DNA of 34,709 nucleotides from Bog-793 sp050014835 (GCA_050014835.1 JBEKCO010000015.1:1-34709), one strand, 5' to 3'; counted from the first letter of the stretch, positions 1-8,169 are shown. Numbers and translations are program-made. Notes: generated by a model from the letters alone, not told the origin.

Positions 1-119
1 CCATGCTCGCCCGCACCTCGGGCCATTCGAAAAAGGGCGGCAACCTCGTCTACGGCTACCGCTTCAGCCGCGTCGTCCTGCGCACCTGGTGGCGCGAGCG
101 CCGGGCGCGCCGCCGCTAG
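1..119 (+). CDS. 3' end of an unidentified gene, possibly a family 2 glycosyltransferase (partial)
   Basis: An open frame enters the window and ends with TAG at 117-119. The 38 visible codons end in a strongly basic tail (WWRERRARRR). The preceding stretch, SKKGGNLVYGYRF, resembles the C-terminus of some GT2 glycosyltransferases that act on lipid-linked sugars, but too little is present to be sure. Its stop codon overlaps the stop of the convergent epimerase gene (TAG on the other strand at 116-118). A sugar-nucleotide epimerase next door fits a cell-envelope glycan context. The frame is supported by its tight convergent junction; the function is a guess. Confidence 0.4.
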   Translation, partial: MLARTSGHSKKGGNLVYGYRFSRVVLRTWWRERRARRR

Positions 120-1024
120 GGAACCCCTCCGCCGCCGTTCGCGACGAAGTCCTCCCAGGTCGCCGCGAGTCCCGCGGCGAGGTCGTAGGCCGGTGCGTAG
201 CCGAGCCGCCGGGCCCGGCTCGTGTCGACGACGACGGCCGGCATCTCACCGGGCTTGGCGGCGACGTGGTCGGCCGGGATGGCGACCCCGGTGACCGCGC
301 ACGCCGTCTGCCACAGCTCGTTCATCGAGACCGACCGCCCGGCCCCGATCGTCAGCGTCTCTGGGCGGCCGAGCCCGAGCCCGATCTCGATCGCCGCGAC
401 GGTGTCGGTGACGTAGACATAGTCGCGCCGCTGCTCGCCGTCGCCGTAGATCTGGATCGCGCCACCGCCGAGCGCGCAGCGCATCAGCCGGGCGATGACG
501 CTGTCCTTCGTCTGCATCCCGGCGCCGTAGACGTTCGTGAACCGCAACGCGACGGTCGCCATGTGGTAGCTCGCGGCGTAGGCGGCGAAGAGCATCTCGG
601 CCGCGGCCTTCGTCGCCCCGTACGGCGTGAGCGGGTGCGGCAGCACGGCCTCGTCGATCGTCGCCGCACCGACGTCCCCGGCGACGGCGTTCGTCGAGGC
701 GAAGACGAACCGCTCGACGCCGAGGGCGCGGCAGCGCTCCAAGAGGAGCTCGGTCGCGTCGACGTTCGTCTGGAAGACGGCGTGCGGGTCCTTCGCCGAC
801 AAAAGCACCGACGTGATCGCCGCGAGGTGGACGACGGCGTCGGTGCCGGGGGCGACGGCGCGCTCGACGAAACTGGGATCGCGCAGGTCGCCGACGCGGC
901 AGTCGACCGACGGCGACGGGAACGGCTTGAGGTCGGCGACCACCACCTCGTCGCCACGGGCCTGTAGGGCGGCGACCGCGTGGCGCCCGATGAACCCGGA
1001 ACCTCCTGTCACGACGACGCGCAC
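116..1024 (-). CDS. NAD-dependent epimerase/dehydratase (extended SDR family)
   Basis: A cytoplasmic extended short-chain dehydrogenase/reductase, probably acting on a nucleotide sugar in the manner of UDP-glucose 4-epimerase. Counting from the GTG at 1024 (302 residues), the NAD-binding GGSGFIG lies at about 7-13, the acidic VVADLK follows the second strand, and the catalytic Tyr-X3-Lys pair is YGATK (Y135, K139). A Ser/Thr-rich FASTNA segment precedes it as in the family. The open frame extends upstream to a TTG at 1045. The GTG at 1024 is preferred because AAAGGAG sits five bases before it and the Rossmann strand starts directly after. It lies 54 bases downstream of cmk-plsC and may be the last gene of that group. 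The exact substrate cannot be told from sequence. Confidence 0.85.
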   Translation of the reverse strand: MRVVVTGGSGFIGRHAVAALQARGDEVVVADLKPFPSPSVDCRVGDLRDPSFVERAVAPGTDAVVHLAAITSVLLSAKDPHAVFQTNVDATELLLERCRALGVERFVFASTNAVAGDVGAATIDEAVLPHPLTPYGATKAAAEMLFAAYAASYHMATVALRFTNVYGAGMQTKDSVIARLMRCALGGGAIQIYGDGEQRRDYVYVTDTVAAIEIGLGLGRPETLTIGAGRSVSMNELWQTACAVTGVAIPADHVAAKPGEMPAVVVDTSRARRLGYAPAYDLAAGLAATWEDFVANGGGGVP

Positions 1025-1029
1025 CGCGT

Positions 1030-1036
1030 CTCCTTT
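1030..1036 (-). promoter_or_regulatory. Ribosome binding site deciding the epimerase start
   Basis: AAAGGAG on the minus strand, five bases before the GTG at 1024. It lies inside the longer open frame that starts at 1045 and supports the shorter protein. Confidence 0.6.
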
Positions 1037-1078
1037 CGCTCGCAAACCCGTCCCGATCCTCCGGGCCGGGGCGAGACC

Positions 1079-2425
1079 CTAGTGGCCGGCGACGATCCCC
1101 GCAGCTTCGTCGCTCAGCGCCTGGATGGCGCCGCGCAGCTCCTCGGTGAGGGCGTGGACGGCGGAACGGGGCACGCGGGGGCGGTCGTCGGCGGCGTGGT
1201 GCTCGGCGCCGGTCATGATCGGCTTGCCGACGACGCAGGCGACGCGGGCCGGCCTCGGGATGCGCCTGCCGCGCGGCATCGTCCGGTCGGTCCCCGCGAT
1301 CCCGACCGGGACGAGGGGCACGCCGGCGCGCAGGGCAAGGTAGGCCGCGCCCTCGCGCGTCGGGCCGATCGTCGGTCCCGCGTTGCGGGTCCCCTCCGGG
1401 AAGATGACGAGCGGCTCGCCCGCGTTGAGCACCTCGAGGCAGCGGTTAAACGCCTCGCGGTCGGTCGCCGAACGGTTGACCGGAAACGCGCCGAGGGTCT
1501 CGATCAGCCAGTTGAAGGGACGGTTCACGAAGATCCCCGACTTGGCGATGAACCGCAGGCGCCGCCGCGTGATCCGGGCGACGATCAGGAAGTCGATGTC
1601 CGAGCGGTGCAGCGGCGCGATGAGGAACGGTCCGGAGCGCGGCAGGTTCTCGGCGCCGACGATCGGCCCGAGCAGCACGAGGCGGCCCGCGCCGACGGCG
1701 ATGCCGCGACACACGGCGTAGAACCAGCGCACCCGCCGCGAGATCGGCCGCACCGGCCGTCGCCCGACGTCCGGGGCCGGGCGTGGCCCCGGCGCGACGA
1801 GGCCGGCGATCTCATCGACGATCGAGTCGATCGACCGCCCCGTCGAGTCGATGACGACGGCGTCGGCGGCGGGCACGAGCGGCGAGACCGCCCGGGTCGA
1901 GTCGAAGCGGTCCCGCGCCCCGATCGCCGCCTCCACCGCGGCGAGGTCGGGGGCTCCCGACGGCGTCGCCTGGTCGGCGGCGCGCCGGCGGGCCCGCTCG
2001 GCCGCGCTCGCCGTCAAAAAGACCTTCACCGGGGCGTCGGGCAGGACGACCGTGCCGATGTCCCGCCCCTCGACGACGCCGGACCGGTGGGCGGCGACCC
2101 AGGACCGCTGGCGGCCAACGAGGGCGGCGCGCACCGCGGCGTGGGCCGAGACCTCGCTCACCGCGACGTCGACCTCCGGCGTCCGGATCGCCTCGGTCAC
2201 GTCCTCGCCGTCGGCGATGACCCGCCCGCCGACTTTGAGGTCGAGGTCGCGGACCAGCCCGGCGAGGGCTTCGGCGTCGGACATCGGGATGCCCCGGCGC
2301 AGCGCGCCAAGGGTGACCGCCCGGTACATCGCCCCCGTGTCGAGACGTTCGATCCCGAGCCTGGCGGCGAGCGCGGCGGCGACGGAGGACTTGCCGGCGC
2401 CGCCCGGGCCGTCGATCGCGATCAC
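1079..2425 (-). CDS. cmk: Fused cytidylate kinase and 1-acylglycerol-3-phosphate acyltransferase
   Basis: A 448-residue fusion. Residues 1-212 are a (d)CMP kinase (CMP + ATP to CDP + ADP). The P-loop is GPGGAGKSS at 6-14, DTGAMYRA lies at 29-36, and GRDIGTVV at 120-127 carries the family Arg-Asp pair. A proline- and arginine-rich linker (212-232) leads to a PlsC-type lysophosphatidate acyltransferase. Its catalytic HX4D box is HRSDID (H273, D278) and its glycerophosphate-binding FPEGTR is at 342-347. The acyltransferase half would work at the membrane in phosphatidic acid synthesis; only a short hydrophobic stretch near 240-255 could anchor it. The GTG start overlaps the aroA stop (GTGA), so the two are probably translationally coupled. 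Both domains keep their catalytic motifs and no in-frame stop separates them. The two genes are often neighbours in bacteria; the single-chain form is less usual. Confidence 0.93.
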   Translation of the reverse strand: MIAIDGPGGAGKSSVAAALAARLGIERLDTGAMYRAVTLGALRRGIPMSDAEALAGLVRDLDLKVGGRVIADGEDVTEAIRTPEVDVAVSEVSAHAAVRAALVGRQRSWVAAHRSGVVEGRDIGTVVLPDAPVKVFLTASAAERARRRAADQATPSGAPDLAAVEAAIGARDRFDSTRAVSPLVPAADAVVIDSTGRSIDSIVDEIAGLVAPGPRPAPDVGRRPVRPISRRVRWFYAVCRGIAVGAGRLVLLGPIVGAENLPRSGPFLIAPLHRSDIDFLIVARITRRRLRFIAKSGIFVNRPFNWLIETLGAFPVNRSATDREAFNRCLEVLNAGEPLVIFPEGTRNAGPTIGPTREGAAYLALRAGVPLVPVGIAGTDRTMPRGRRIPRPARVACVVGKPIMTGAEHHAADDRPRVPRSAVHALTEELRGAIQALSDEAAGIVAGH

Positions 2426-3705
2426 CGGCACGCGAGGCTCCCGAGGTCGTCGGAGAACCCGGGCCAGGTCACCGCCGAGGCGGCAAAGTCCTCGATCCGC
2501 ACCGCACCGGAGGGGCCGAGCCCCGCCACGGCGAGCGCCATCGCCACGCGGTGGTCCCCGTGCGAGGAGACCGTGCCGTGCGGCGTGAAGCCGCCCTTGA
2601 TGACGAGGCCGTCCGGGAGCTCTTGCACCTCGGCCCCGAGCCGGGCGAGCTCGGCGGCCATCGTGGCGATGCGGTCGCTCTCTTTCACCCGCAGCTCGGC
2701 GGCGTCCGTGATCGTCGTCACCCCGTCGGCAAAGGCCGCGGCGACGGCGAGGATGGGGAGCTCGTCGATGAGCGACGGGATCTCCGCCCCGCTGATCGTC
2801 GTGGCGTCGAGGGGCGCGTGGCGCACGAGGAGGTCCCCGGTCGTCGCGTCCCGGGGGATGACCTCGATCGACGCCCCCATCCGCCGCAGCACGTCGACGA
2901 AGCCGAGCCGGCCCGGGCCCCGGTAGACGTGCTCGATCCGCACCTCGCTGCCGGCGACGAGGCTCGCCGCGACGACGATGAAGGCCGCCTGGGAGGGGTC
3001 GCCCGGGATGTCGATCTCGAACGGGACGAGCGTGCTCCGCCGCACGTGCACCGCGTAGCCGGCGGGGCCCTCCTCGACCTCGATCGCCGCGCCGCAGCGG
3101 GCGAAGAGCTCCTCGCAGTGACGCCGTGTCGGCACCGGCTCCCGGACCACGGTCTCGCCCTCGGCGTCGAGACCGGCGAAGAGGACCGCCGCCTTCACCT
3201 GGGCCGAGGAGACCGGTGGGGTGTAGTCGATGCCGGTGAGCGCACCGCCGCGCACGTCGAGCGGGGCGTGCAGGCCCCCGTCGGCGCCGTCGATCACGGC
3301 CCCCATCGCCCGCAACGGCGCGACGACGCGGTCCATCGGGCGCCGGCGCACCGACGCATCGCCGTCGAGGACGCTCCGGAAGGGCAACGTGGCGCAGGCT
3401 CCGGCGAGGAGCCGCACCGCGCTCGCCGAGTTGCCGAGGTCGATCGGCCGCTCCGGCTCGCGCAGGCGCTCCCGCCCACCGACGATCCGCTCCCCGTCGA
3501 AGTACACGCCGAGGCATCCGAGCGCGGCCCTCGTGCGGGCGACGTCATCGCCCCGGGGCAGGCCCCGCAGCCGCGACTCGCCGGAGGCGAGGGCCGCGCA
3601 GATGAGGGCCCGGTGGGCGATCGACTTGTCCCCCGGGACCCGCATGACGCCACGCAGCGGCCCCGACTCGGAAAAACTCGCCGTCTCCGGCGTCGCCGCG
3701 CTCAC
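2422..3705 (-). CDS. aroA: 3-phosphoshikimate 1-carboxyvinyltransferase (EPSP synthase)
   Basis: Sixth step of the shikimate pathway: shikimate 3-phosphate + PEP gives EPSP. The 427-residue length is standard. The N-terminal PGDKSIAHRAL (24-34) carries the substrate-binding Lys-Ser. GNSASAVRLL (91-100) corresponds to the conserved GN-AGT-R segment, RRPM is at 121-124, the catalytic Asp lies in LIDELP (D314), KESDR is at 341-345 and DHR at 384-386. The start is GTG at 3705 and no strong ribosome site is visible. The 76 bases from the upstream aroH contain a hairpin. The last bases overlap the start of cmk-plsC. With aroH next door this is a small common-aromatic-pathway island inside the scp-cmk group, and its product feeds the trp/tyr/phe operon at the other end of the window. 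Confidence 0.96.
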   Translation of the reverse strand: MSAATPETASFSESGPLRGVMRVPGDKSIAHRALICAALASGESRLRGLPRGDDVARTRAALGCLGVYFDGERIVGGRERLREPERPIDLGNSASAVRLLAGACATLPFRSVLDGDASVRRRPMDRVVAPLRAMGAVIDGADGGLHAPLDVRGGALTGIDYTPPVSSAQVKAAVLFAGLDAEGETVVREPVPTRRHCEELFARCGAAIEVEEGPAGYAVHVRRSTLVPFEIDIPGDPSQAAFIVVAASLVAGSEVRIEHVYRGPGRLGFVDVLRRMGASIEVIPRDATTGDLLVRHAPLDATTISGAEIPSLIDELPILAVAAAFADGVTTITDAAELRVKESDRIATMAAELARLGAEVQELPDGLVIKGGFTPHGTVSSHGDHRVAMALAVAGLGPSGAVRIEDFAASAVTWPGFSDDLGSLACR

Positions 3706-3725
3706 GCGGTCCGGCCGGAAGGGTC

Positions 3726-3752
3726 GGCTCCGCGGGTTCGACCCGCGGAACC
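3726..3752. repeat. Inverted repeat (hairpin) between aroH and aroA
   Basis: Twelve-base arms at 3726-3737 and 3741-3752 around a 3-base TCG loop, with one mismatch that is a G-T wobble as RNA. No T-run follows on either strand, so it is not a classical intrinsic terminator. It could act as an attenuator, an RNA-processing site or an mRNA stabiliser between the two genes. Confidence 0.6.
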
Positions 3753-3781
3753 GTCGAGGGCCGTGGACACCGGGGCCGTCC

Positions 3782-4153
3782 CTAGCTGACGAGGTCGGGA
3801 CGGAGCGATGCCGCCCCCTCGAGGTAGACGTGCTCGATCGCCTCGCGGGCCCGGTCCGTGTAGCAGTGGACGAGGACCCGGATGCACAGCGGCACCGCGT
3901 CGATGACCGCCATCTCGCGGCAACCGAGGAGCGGCACGTCGGCGAAGCCGGGGATCGTCCGCGCCGCCGTGGCGGGGAAGGCGGAGGTGACGTCCTCGGT
4001 GGCGGTGAAGATCGCGCTCACGAGGTCGCCGGGCTCGAGCCCGTTGCGCTCGAGAATCGCCGCGACGAGCGCGCCGACGCGGTCGTGCATCTGGACCTCG
4101 CTGTCCTCGTCGAGCGTCGTCGCACCCCGCACGGCTCTCAGCACGGCCCCCAT
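3782..4153 (-). CDS. aroH: Chorismate mutase, monofunctional AroH type
   Basis: Converts chorismate to prephenate, the first step towards Phe and Tyr. The 123-residue protein aligns along its length with Bacillus subtilis AroH. The active-site residues appear with a constant offset of two: R9 in AVRGATT, E80 in GCREM, R92 in CIRVL and Y110 in HVYLEGA. The family is a small trimeric pseudo-alpha/beta barrel, unrelated to the helical AroQ mutases. The open frame continues upstream to 4186, but the ATG at 4153 gives the normal family length and places the gene 10 bases after rluB. The TyrA-PheA fusion in this window has no visible mutase domain, so this gene is the likely source of its prephenate. 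Confidence 0.93.
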   Translation of the reverse strand: MGAVLRAVRGATTLDEDSEVQMHDRVGALVAAILERNGLEPGDLVSAIFTATEDVTSAFPATAARTIPGFADVPLLGCREMAVIDAVPLCIRVLVHCYTDRAREAIEHVYLEGAASLRPDLVS

Positions 4154-4163
4154 CGTTTCGAGC

Positions 4164-4919
4164 CTACTCAGTGCCGATCCCGCCACCCTTTTCGGCGCGA
4201 CTGGCCGCCTCGCGCAGCGCCCGCACCTCCTCCGCCGTCAGGGCGCGGCACTCGCCGGGGGGCAGCCGGTCGTCGGTGAGCGGCCCGAGCCGCGTCCGCA
4301 CGAGACGGCGGACCGGGTGGCCGACCGCTTCGCACATCCGGCGCACCTGGTGGTAGCGGCCCTCGTGGATGACGATCCGCACCAACCCGGGGCCGCGGCG
4401 CGCGACCTTCGCCGGCGCGGTCACGACGCTCGGTTCGATCTCGACCCCCTCGCGCAGCGCCCGGAGCGCCCCGGGCGGGGGGTCGCCCTCCAGCTCGGCG
4501 AGGTACTCCTTCTCGATCCCGTGGCTCGGGTGGGCGAGCAGCTGCGCGAGGTCGCCGTCGTTCGTGCAGATGATGAGCCCCTCGGTCGCGAAGTCCAGCC
4601 GCCCGACGGGGAAGACCCGCGGCTCGGCGGGCACGAGCTCGAGCAGCGTCGGGCGCCCCTCGGGGTCGCGCGCCGTCGTCACGACGCCGGCGGGCTTGTT
4701 CACCAACCAGTAGACGAGCCCGGGCAGGATCCCGACGGGGACGCCGTCGACGGCAACCCGGTCGCGCTCGGGGACGACGCGCCGTCCGAGGAGCGCGGCC
4801 TCGCCGTTCACCGTCACCCGGCCCGCCTCGATGAGCACCTCGGCGGCCCGTCGCGAGCCGAAACCCGCCCTGGCGAGCACCTTCTGCAGGCGGACGCCCT
4901 CGGGGGGGTCGGTCGTCAC
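4164..4919 (-). CDS. rluB: Pseudouridine synthase, RluB/RsuA family
   Basis: A 251-residue rRNA pseudouridine synthase. An S4 RNA-binding domain occupies about 9-60 (VRLQKVLARAGFGSRR). The catalytic domain follows with VNKPAG at 73-78 and the catalytic Asp in GRLDFATEGL (D109). The C-terminal signature HEGRYHQVRRM is present. The family includes RluB and RluE (23S) and RsuA (16S); the usual partner of scpAB in Gram-positive bacteria is RluB, so 23S rRNA is the likely target. The GTG start overlaps the scpB stop (GTGA). A longer open frame upstream is a shadow of scpB. The arrangement scpA-scpB-rluB is widely conserved. Confidence 0.93.
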   Translation of the reverse strand: MTTDPPEGVRLQKVLARAGFGSRRAAEVLIEAGRVTVNGEAALLGRRVVPERDRVAVDGVPVGILPGLVYWLVNKPAGVVTTARDPEGRPTLLELVPAEPRVFPVGRLDFATEGLIICTNDGDLAQLLAHPSHGIEKEYLAELEGDPPPGALRALREGVEIEPSVVTAPAKVARRGPGLVRIVIHEGRYHQVRRMCEAVGHPVRRLVRTRLGPLTDDRLPPGECRALTAEEVRALREAASRAEKGGGIGTE

Positions 4920-5503
4920 TCCTCCGGGCCGGCGCGCAGCGCCTTCTCCAGGCCCTCGACGATGCCGGCGTCGGGCACGAAGGCGTCGAGCGGCGGCAGG
5001 TCGGCGAGCGAGTCGAGCCCGAGCCGTTCGAGGAAGGTCGTCGTCGTCCCGAACAGGATGGCGAGCCCCGGACCGTCGTCGCGGCCGACCGGCTCGACAT
5101 AGCCGCGCAGCGCGAGCAACCGCAGGACGCCCTCGCAGTTCACCCCGCGGATGGCCGCCACCTGGGCCCGGGAGATCGGCTGTTTGTAGGCGACGATGGC
5201 GAGCGTCTCGAGGGCAGCGGGCGAGAACCGGTGCGGGGCGTCGTCGAGGATGAAGCGCTCGACGTAGCCGCGGTAGGCGGGGTGGCTCTGCAGCCGGTAG
5301 CCGCCGGCGACCCGGACGAGCTCGAAGCCGCGCTCTTCTTCTTCGTAGGCCAGCCGCAGCGCCTCGCACACCTCGTCGGCCCGCTCGACCGGCACCTCCA
5401 GCAACTCGGCGAGCAGGCCCCCCGGCACCGGGTCGGTCGCGACGGTGAGGACCGCCTCGATGGCGGCCGCCTCGGGTCGCCACTCCTCCGGGAACGGGCT
5501 CAC
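4916..5503 (-). CDS. scpB: Segregation and condensation protein B
   Basis: A 195-residue subunit of the SMC-ScpAB condensin complex, which compacts and segregates the chromosome. ScpB is a dimer of paired winged-helix domains that binds the linker of ScpA. The second winged helix is marked by SPAALETLAIVAYKQP (94-109), AAIRG (116-120) and the GxLLYGTT-like segment ending in FLERLGL (147-163). The GTG start overlaps the scpA stop by four bases and the stop overlaps the rluB start, so the three genes are translationally coupled. smc itself is not in the window. Confidence 0.93.
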   Translation of the reverse strand: MSPFPEEWRPEAAAIEAVLTVATDPVPGGLLAELLEVPVERADEVCEALRLAYEEEERGFELVRVAGGYRLQSHPAYRGYVERFILDDAPHRFSPAALETLAIVAYKQPISRAQVAAIRGVNCEGVLRLLALRGYVEPVGRDDGPGLAILFGTTTTFLERLGLDSLADLPPLDAFVPDAGIVEGLEKALRAGPEE

Positions 5504-6300
5504 GGCGTCCGCTCCAGGTCCGCTCCTCCGTACTCACTCAGCGCCGCGGGAACCTCGGCGACCTGGCCCGGCTGGCCGGTCCAGCGCACGGTGAGGGCGC
5601 CGAAGGTCGACGGCTGGTCGAGATCCACGAGCTCCCGCTTGTAAAGCTCCAAAAGGGCGAGGAAACAGGCGACGACGTGCGCCGTCGTGGCCGCGCCAGC
5701 GGTGAGGTCCCGGAAGGAGGCCTCGCCGCGGCGGGCGAGCTCGACGGCGAGGTCCTCGAGGGTCGCGGCGACGCTCACCTCGTCGACGAGCACGTGGGCG
5801 TCGCCGATCACCGGGACCGGCCGTTCGGCGAGGGCCCGGCGGGCGACGTCGGCGAGACGCCCGACGGTCACGCCCTCAAGCAGGTCGGGCACCACCCCGA
5901 CGAAGCGCTCGTCGGCGCCCGCGCGGCGGGCGACCGAACGGGAGGCGGCCTGCTCGAGCGCGGCGAGCGCCGCGGCGGCCGCGTTGAAGGTCTTGCACTC
6001 GACGAGCCGGGCGAGGAGGTAGTCGCGGGCCTCGTAGAGGGCGAGCTCGTCCTCGAGGTCGAGCTCGTCCTGGCCAGGAATGAGGCGGCGGCACTTCAGC
6101 TCGATGAGGGTCGCAGCGATGAGGAGGAATTCCGTCGACGCGTCGAGGTCGATCGACTCGGCGGCTTTCATCTCGGCGACGAAGGCGTCGACGATGTCGG
6201 CGAGGCGAACCTCGTAAATCTCGACCTCCTGGGCCGAGATGAGCTGCAACAGCAGGCTGAAGGGCCCGTCGAACACGTCGAGATGGACCTCGTAGGCCAC
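5500..6300 (-). CDS. scpA: Segregation and condensation protein A (kleisin)
   Basis: A 266-residue kleisin that bridges the SMC heads. The N-terminus has the family FDGPFSLLLQLI (10-21) and EIYEVRLADI. The C-terminal winged helix contains FLALLELYKRELVDLDQP. The start is GTG at 6300; no strong ribosome site precedes it, so a leaderless or short-leader transcript is possible. scpA is the first gene of the left minus-strand group and is divergent from trpS across 77 bases. In mycobacteria, from memory, a ParA-like gene precedes scpA; here trpS is there instead. Confidence 0.93.
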   Translation of the reverse strand: MAYEVHLDVFDGPFSLLLQLISAQEVEIYEVRLADIVDAFVAEMKAAESIDLDASTEFLLIAATLIELKCRRLIPGQDELDLEDELALYEARDYLLARLVECKTFNAAAAALAALEQAASRSVARRAGADERFVGVVPDLLEGVTVGRLADVARRALAERPVPVIGDAHVLVDEVSVAATLEDLAVELARRGEASFRDLTAGAATTAHVVACFLALLELYKRELVDLDQPSTFGALTVRWTGQPGQVAEVPAALSEYGGADLERTP

Positions 6301-6324
6301 GTCTGCACGCTACCGTCGGCGGCG

Positions 6325-6357
6325 CGCCAGGTGTTGAACGGTCCGGAGGACCTGGCG
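6325..6357. promoter_or_regulatory. Inverted repeat in the scpA-trpS divergent promoter region
   Basis: Eight-base arms CGCCAGGT (6325-6332) and ACCTGGCG (6350-6357) enclose a second smaller repeat, GGTCC-GGA-GGACC (6340-6352, sharing bases with the right arm). They lie centrally in the 77-base region between divergent genes, where an operator or overlapping promoters would be expected. No clear -35/-10 pair could be assigned on either strand. Confidence 0.35.
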
Positions 6358-6377
6358 GCGGCCACTAAGTTCTTGCC

Positions 6378-7364
6378 ATGGCACGGATCTTCTCGGGCGT
6401 CCAGCCCTCCGGCTCGCTCCACCTCGGCAACTACATTGGCGCCTTCCGCCAGTGGGTCGATGGCCAGCGAGCGGACGACGGCATCTTCTGCGTCGTCGAC
6501 CTCCACGCCCTCACGATCGAGATGGCACCCGAACAGCTGCGGACCCGCACCCTCGAGACGGCGGCGGGGCTGCTGGCGGCCGGCCTCGACCCCGGGCTGT
6601 GCACGATCTTCTTGCAGAGCCACGTCGCCGAGCACGCCGAGCTCTCCTGGCTGCTCGAGTGCACCGCCTACGAGGGCGAGCTCCGCCGGATGACGCAGTT
6701 CAAGGAGAAGTCCCGCGGCCAGGCGGCCGTGCGCGTCGGCCTGTACACCTACCCGACGCTCATGGCGGCCGACATCCTGCTCTACGACACCGACCGGGTC
6801 CCCGTCGGCGACGACCAGCGCCAGCACATCGAGCTCACCCGGGACCTCGCCCTGCGGTTCAACACCGCCTACGGCGAGACCTTCGTCGTGCCCGAGATCG
6901 AGCTGCCCAAGGTCGGCGCCCGGATCATGGACCTGCAGCACCCCGCCCAGAAGATGGCGAAGAGCGCGACCTCGCCGGCGGGCACGATCTCGATCGACGA
7001 CCCGCCCGAGGAGATCGACAGGAAGATCCGCCGCGCCGTGACCGACGCCGGGACCGAGGTTCGCTTCGATCGGGACGACAAGCCCGGGGTCTCGAACCTG
7101 CTCGAGATCCTCGCCGCGGCGACCGGCGCGTCCCCGGAGGCGGTGGCGGCCCGCTACGACAGCTACGGCGCGCTGAAAGCCGACGTCGCCGCGGCGGTCG
7201 TCGAGATGCTGCGCCCGGTGCGCGAACGCTATCTGGAGTTCACCCGGGACCCCGGCACGCTCGCCGGGATCCTCGAGACGGGGGCCCAACGGGCCCAGAA
7301 GATCGCCGCCGCGACCCTGGAGCGCGCCCAGCGCGCCATCGGTCTCGTGCCCCGACGGGGGTGA
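6378..7364 (+). CDS. trpS: Tryptophanyl-tRNA synthetase
   Basis: Class I aminoacyl-tRNA synthetase that charges tRNA-Trp. It has 328 residues, the usual bacterial size. The HIGH-type motif is HLGN (15-18) in PSGSLHLGNYIGA, and the KMSKS loop is KMAKS (192-196). VGDDQRQHIELTRDLA (143-158) is the conserved tryptophan and adenylate site. It starts at ATG 6378 and is alone on the plus strand, convergent with the M50 protease gene 21 bases downstream. No T-box-like leader fits in the 77-base upstream region. Confidence 0.96.
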   Translation: MARIFSGVQPSGSLHLGNYIGAFRQWVDGQRADDGIFCVVDLHALTIEMAPEQLRTRTLETAAGLLAAGLDPGLCTIFLQSHVAEHAELSWLLECTAYEGELRRMTQFKEKSRGQAAVRVGLYTYPTLMAADILLYDTDRVPVGDDQRQHIELTRDLALRFNTAYGETFVVPEIELPKVGARIMDLQHPAQKMAKSATSPAGTISIDDPPEEIDRKIRRAVTDAGTEVRFDRDDKPGVSNLLEILAAATGASPEAVAARYDSYGALKADVAAAVVEMLRPVRERYLEFTRDPGTLAGILETGAQRAQKIAAATLERAQRAIGLVPRRG

Positions 7365-7385
7365 CGCTGCGCCGCGTCGGTCCGG

Positions 7386-8159
7386 TCAGGCGATCGTGAC
7401 CGGCCCGATGCCGACGATGCGCCCCCACCACTCCGTCCCGAAGTTGAACAGGCCGTCAAGGGCGCTGGGCGCGACGAGGACGAGGAACAGGACGAAGACG
7501 AGCGACATCATCCGCAGCCGGTAGTACTGGGGCAGCCACTCCCGGGGGAGGAACCACTCGACGACCGCCGAGCCGTCGAGCGGCGGGATCGGGATCAGGT
7601 TGAACACGGCGATGATCACGTTCACGATCCCGAAAAGGAACAGCACCTCGTCGCCGAGCGGCCAGGCGGTGATCGGCAGCGCGGCGAGCTGCGGGATGTT
7701 CGCCACGGCGCGGAAGGCGAACCCGGCGAGGAGCGCGAGGACGATGTTCGTCGCCGGACCGGCGAGCCCGACCAAGACGGCCTGGTTGCGCGGGTGGCGG
7801 AGCCGGTCGACGCGGATCGGGACGGGCTTGGCCCAGCCGAACGCCAGGTGGGTCGTCACGATGAGGAGGATCGGCAGAAGCACGGTCCCGATCGGGTCGA
7901 TGTGGCGGATCGGGTTCAGCGAGAGACGCCCGGCACGCTTCGCGGTGTCGTCGCCGCACCAGTTGGCGACGACGCCGTGGCTCACCTCATGGAGGATGAT
8001 CGTCGGGATGAGGACGACGAAGAACAGCACCTCCTCGCTGTGGAGCGCATGGTGCCGGTCCGCCTCGACGACGATGAGGACGAGGATGGCGGCGATGGCG
8101 ACGGCCCACGGGCCGTTGCGATGGAAGCGTGCCCGGCGCTCCTCGCTGCTCAGCGACAC
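7386..8159 (-). CDS. Site-2-protease-like M50 family zinc metalloprotease
   Basis: A 257-residue polytopic membrane protease of the small S2P-like subgroup. The zinc-binding motif HEVSH (57-61) lies in the second hydrophobic segment. The third metal ligand is in NLIPIPPLDGS (D195 in PPLDG). Hydrophobic segments are visible at about 17-33, 43-60, 91-106, 126-150, 170-190 and 213-235. No PDZ or CBS domain is present. Members of this subgroup are common in actinobacteria and most have no known substrate. The GTG start is 10 bases after the stop of the DksA-like gene, so the two are probably co-transcribed. Confidence 0.88.
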   Translation of the reverse strand: MSLSSEERRARFHRNGPWAVAIAAILVLIVVEADRHHALHSEEVLFFVVLIPTIILHEVSHGVVANWCGDDTAKRAGRLSLNPIRHIDPIGTVLLPILLIVTTHLAFGWAKPVPIRVDRLRHPRNQAVLVGLAGPATNIVLALLAGFAFRAVANIPQLAALPITAWPLGDEVLFLFGIVNVIIAVFNLIPIPPLDGSAVVEWFLPREWLPQYYRLRMMSLVFVLFLVLVAPSALDGLFNFGTEWWGRIVGIGPVTIA

Positions 8160-8169
8160 GTAGGGGGCG

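Noticed and set aside
3731..3748. GGTTCGACCC resembling a tRNA T-arm
   Set aside because: The symmetric arms form a simple hairpin with a 3-base loop; no acceptor, anticodon or D arm can be built around it.
980..3789. Long plus-strand open frames opposite cmk-plsC and aroA (similar ones lie opposite most genes)
   Set aside because: They are Arg/Asp/Gly-rich antisense shadows created by high GC; the minus-strand frames carry full catalytic motifs.
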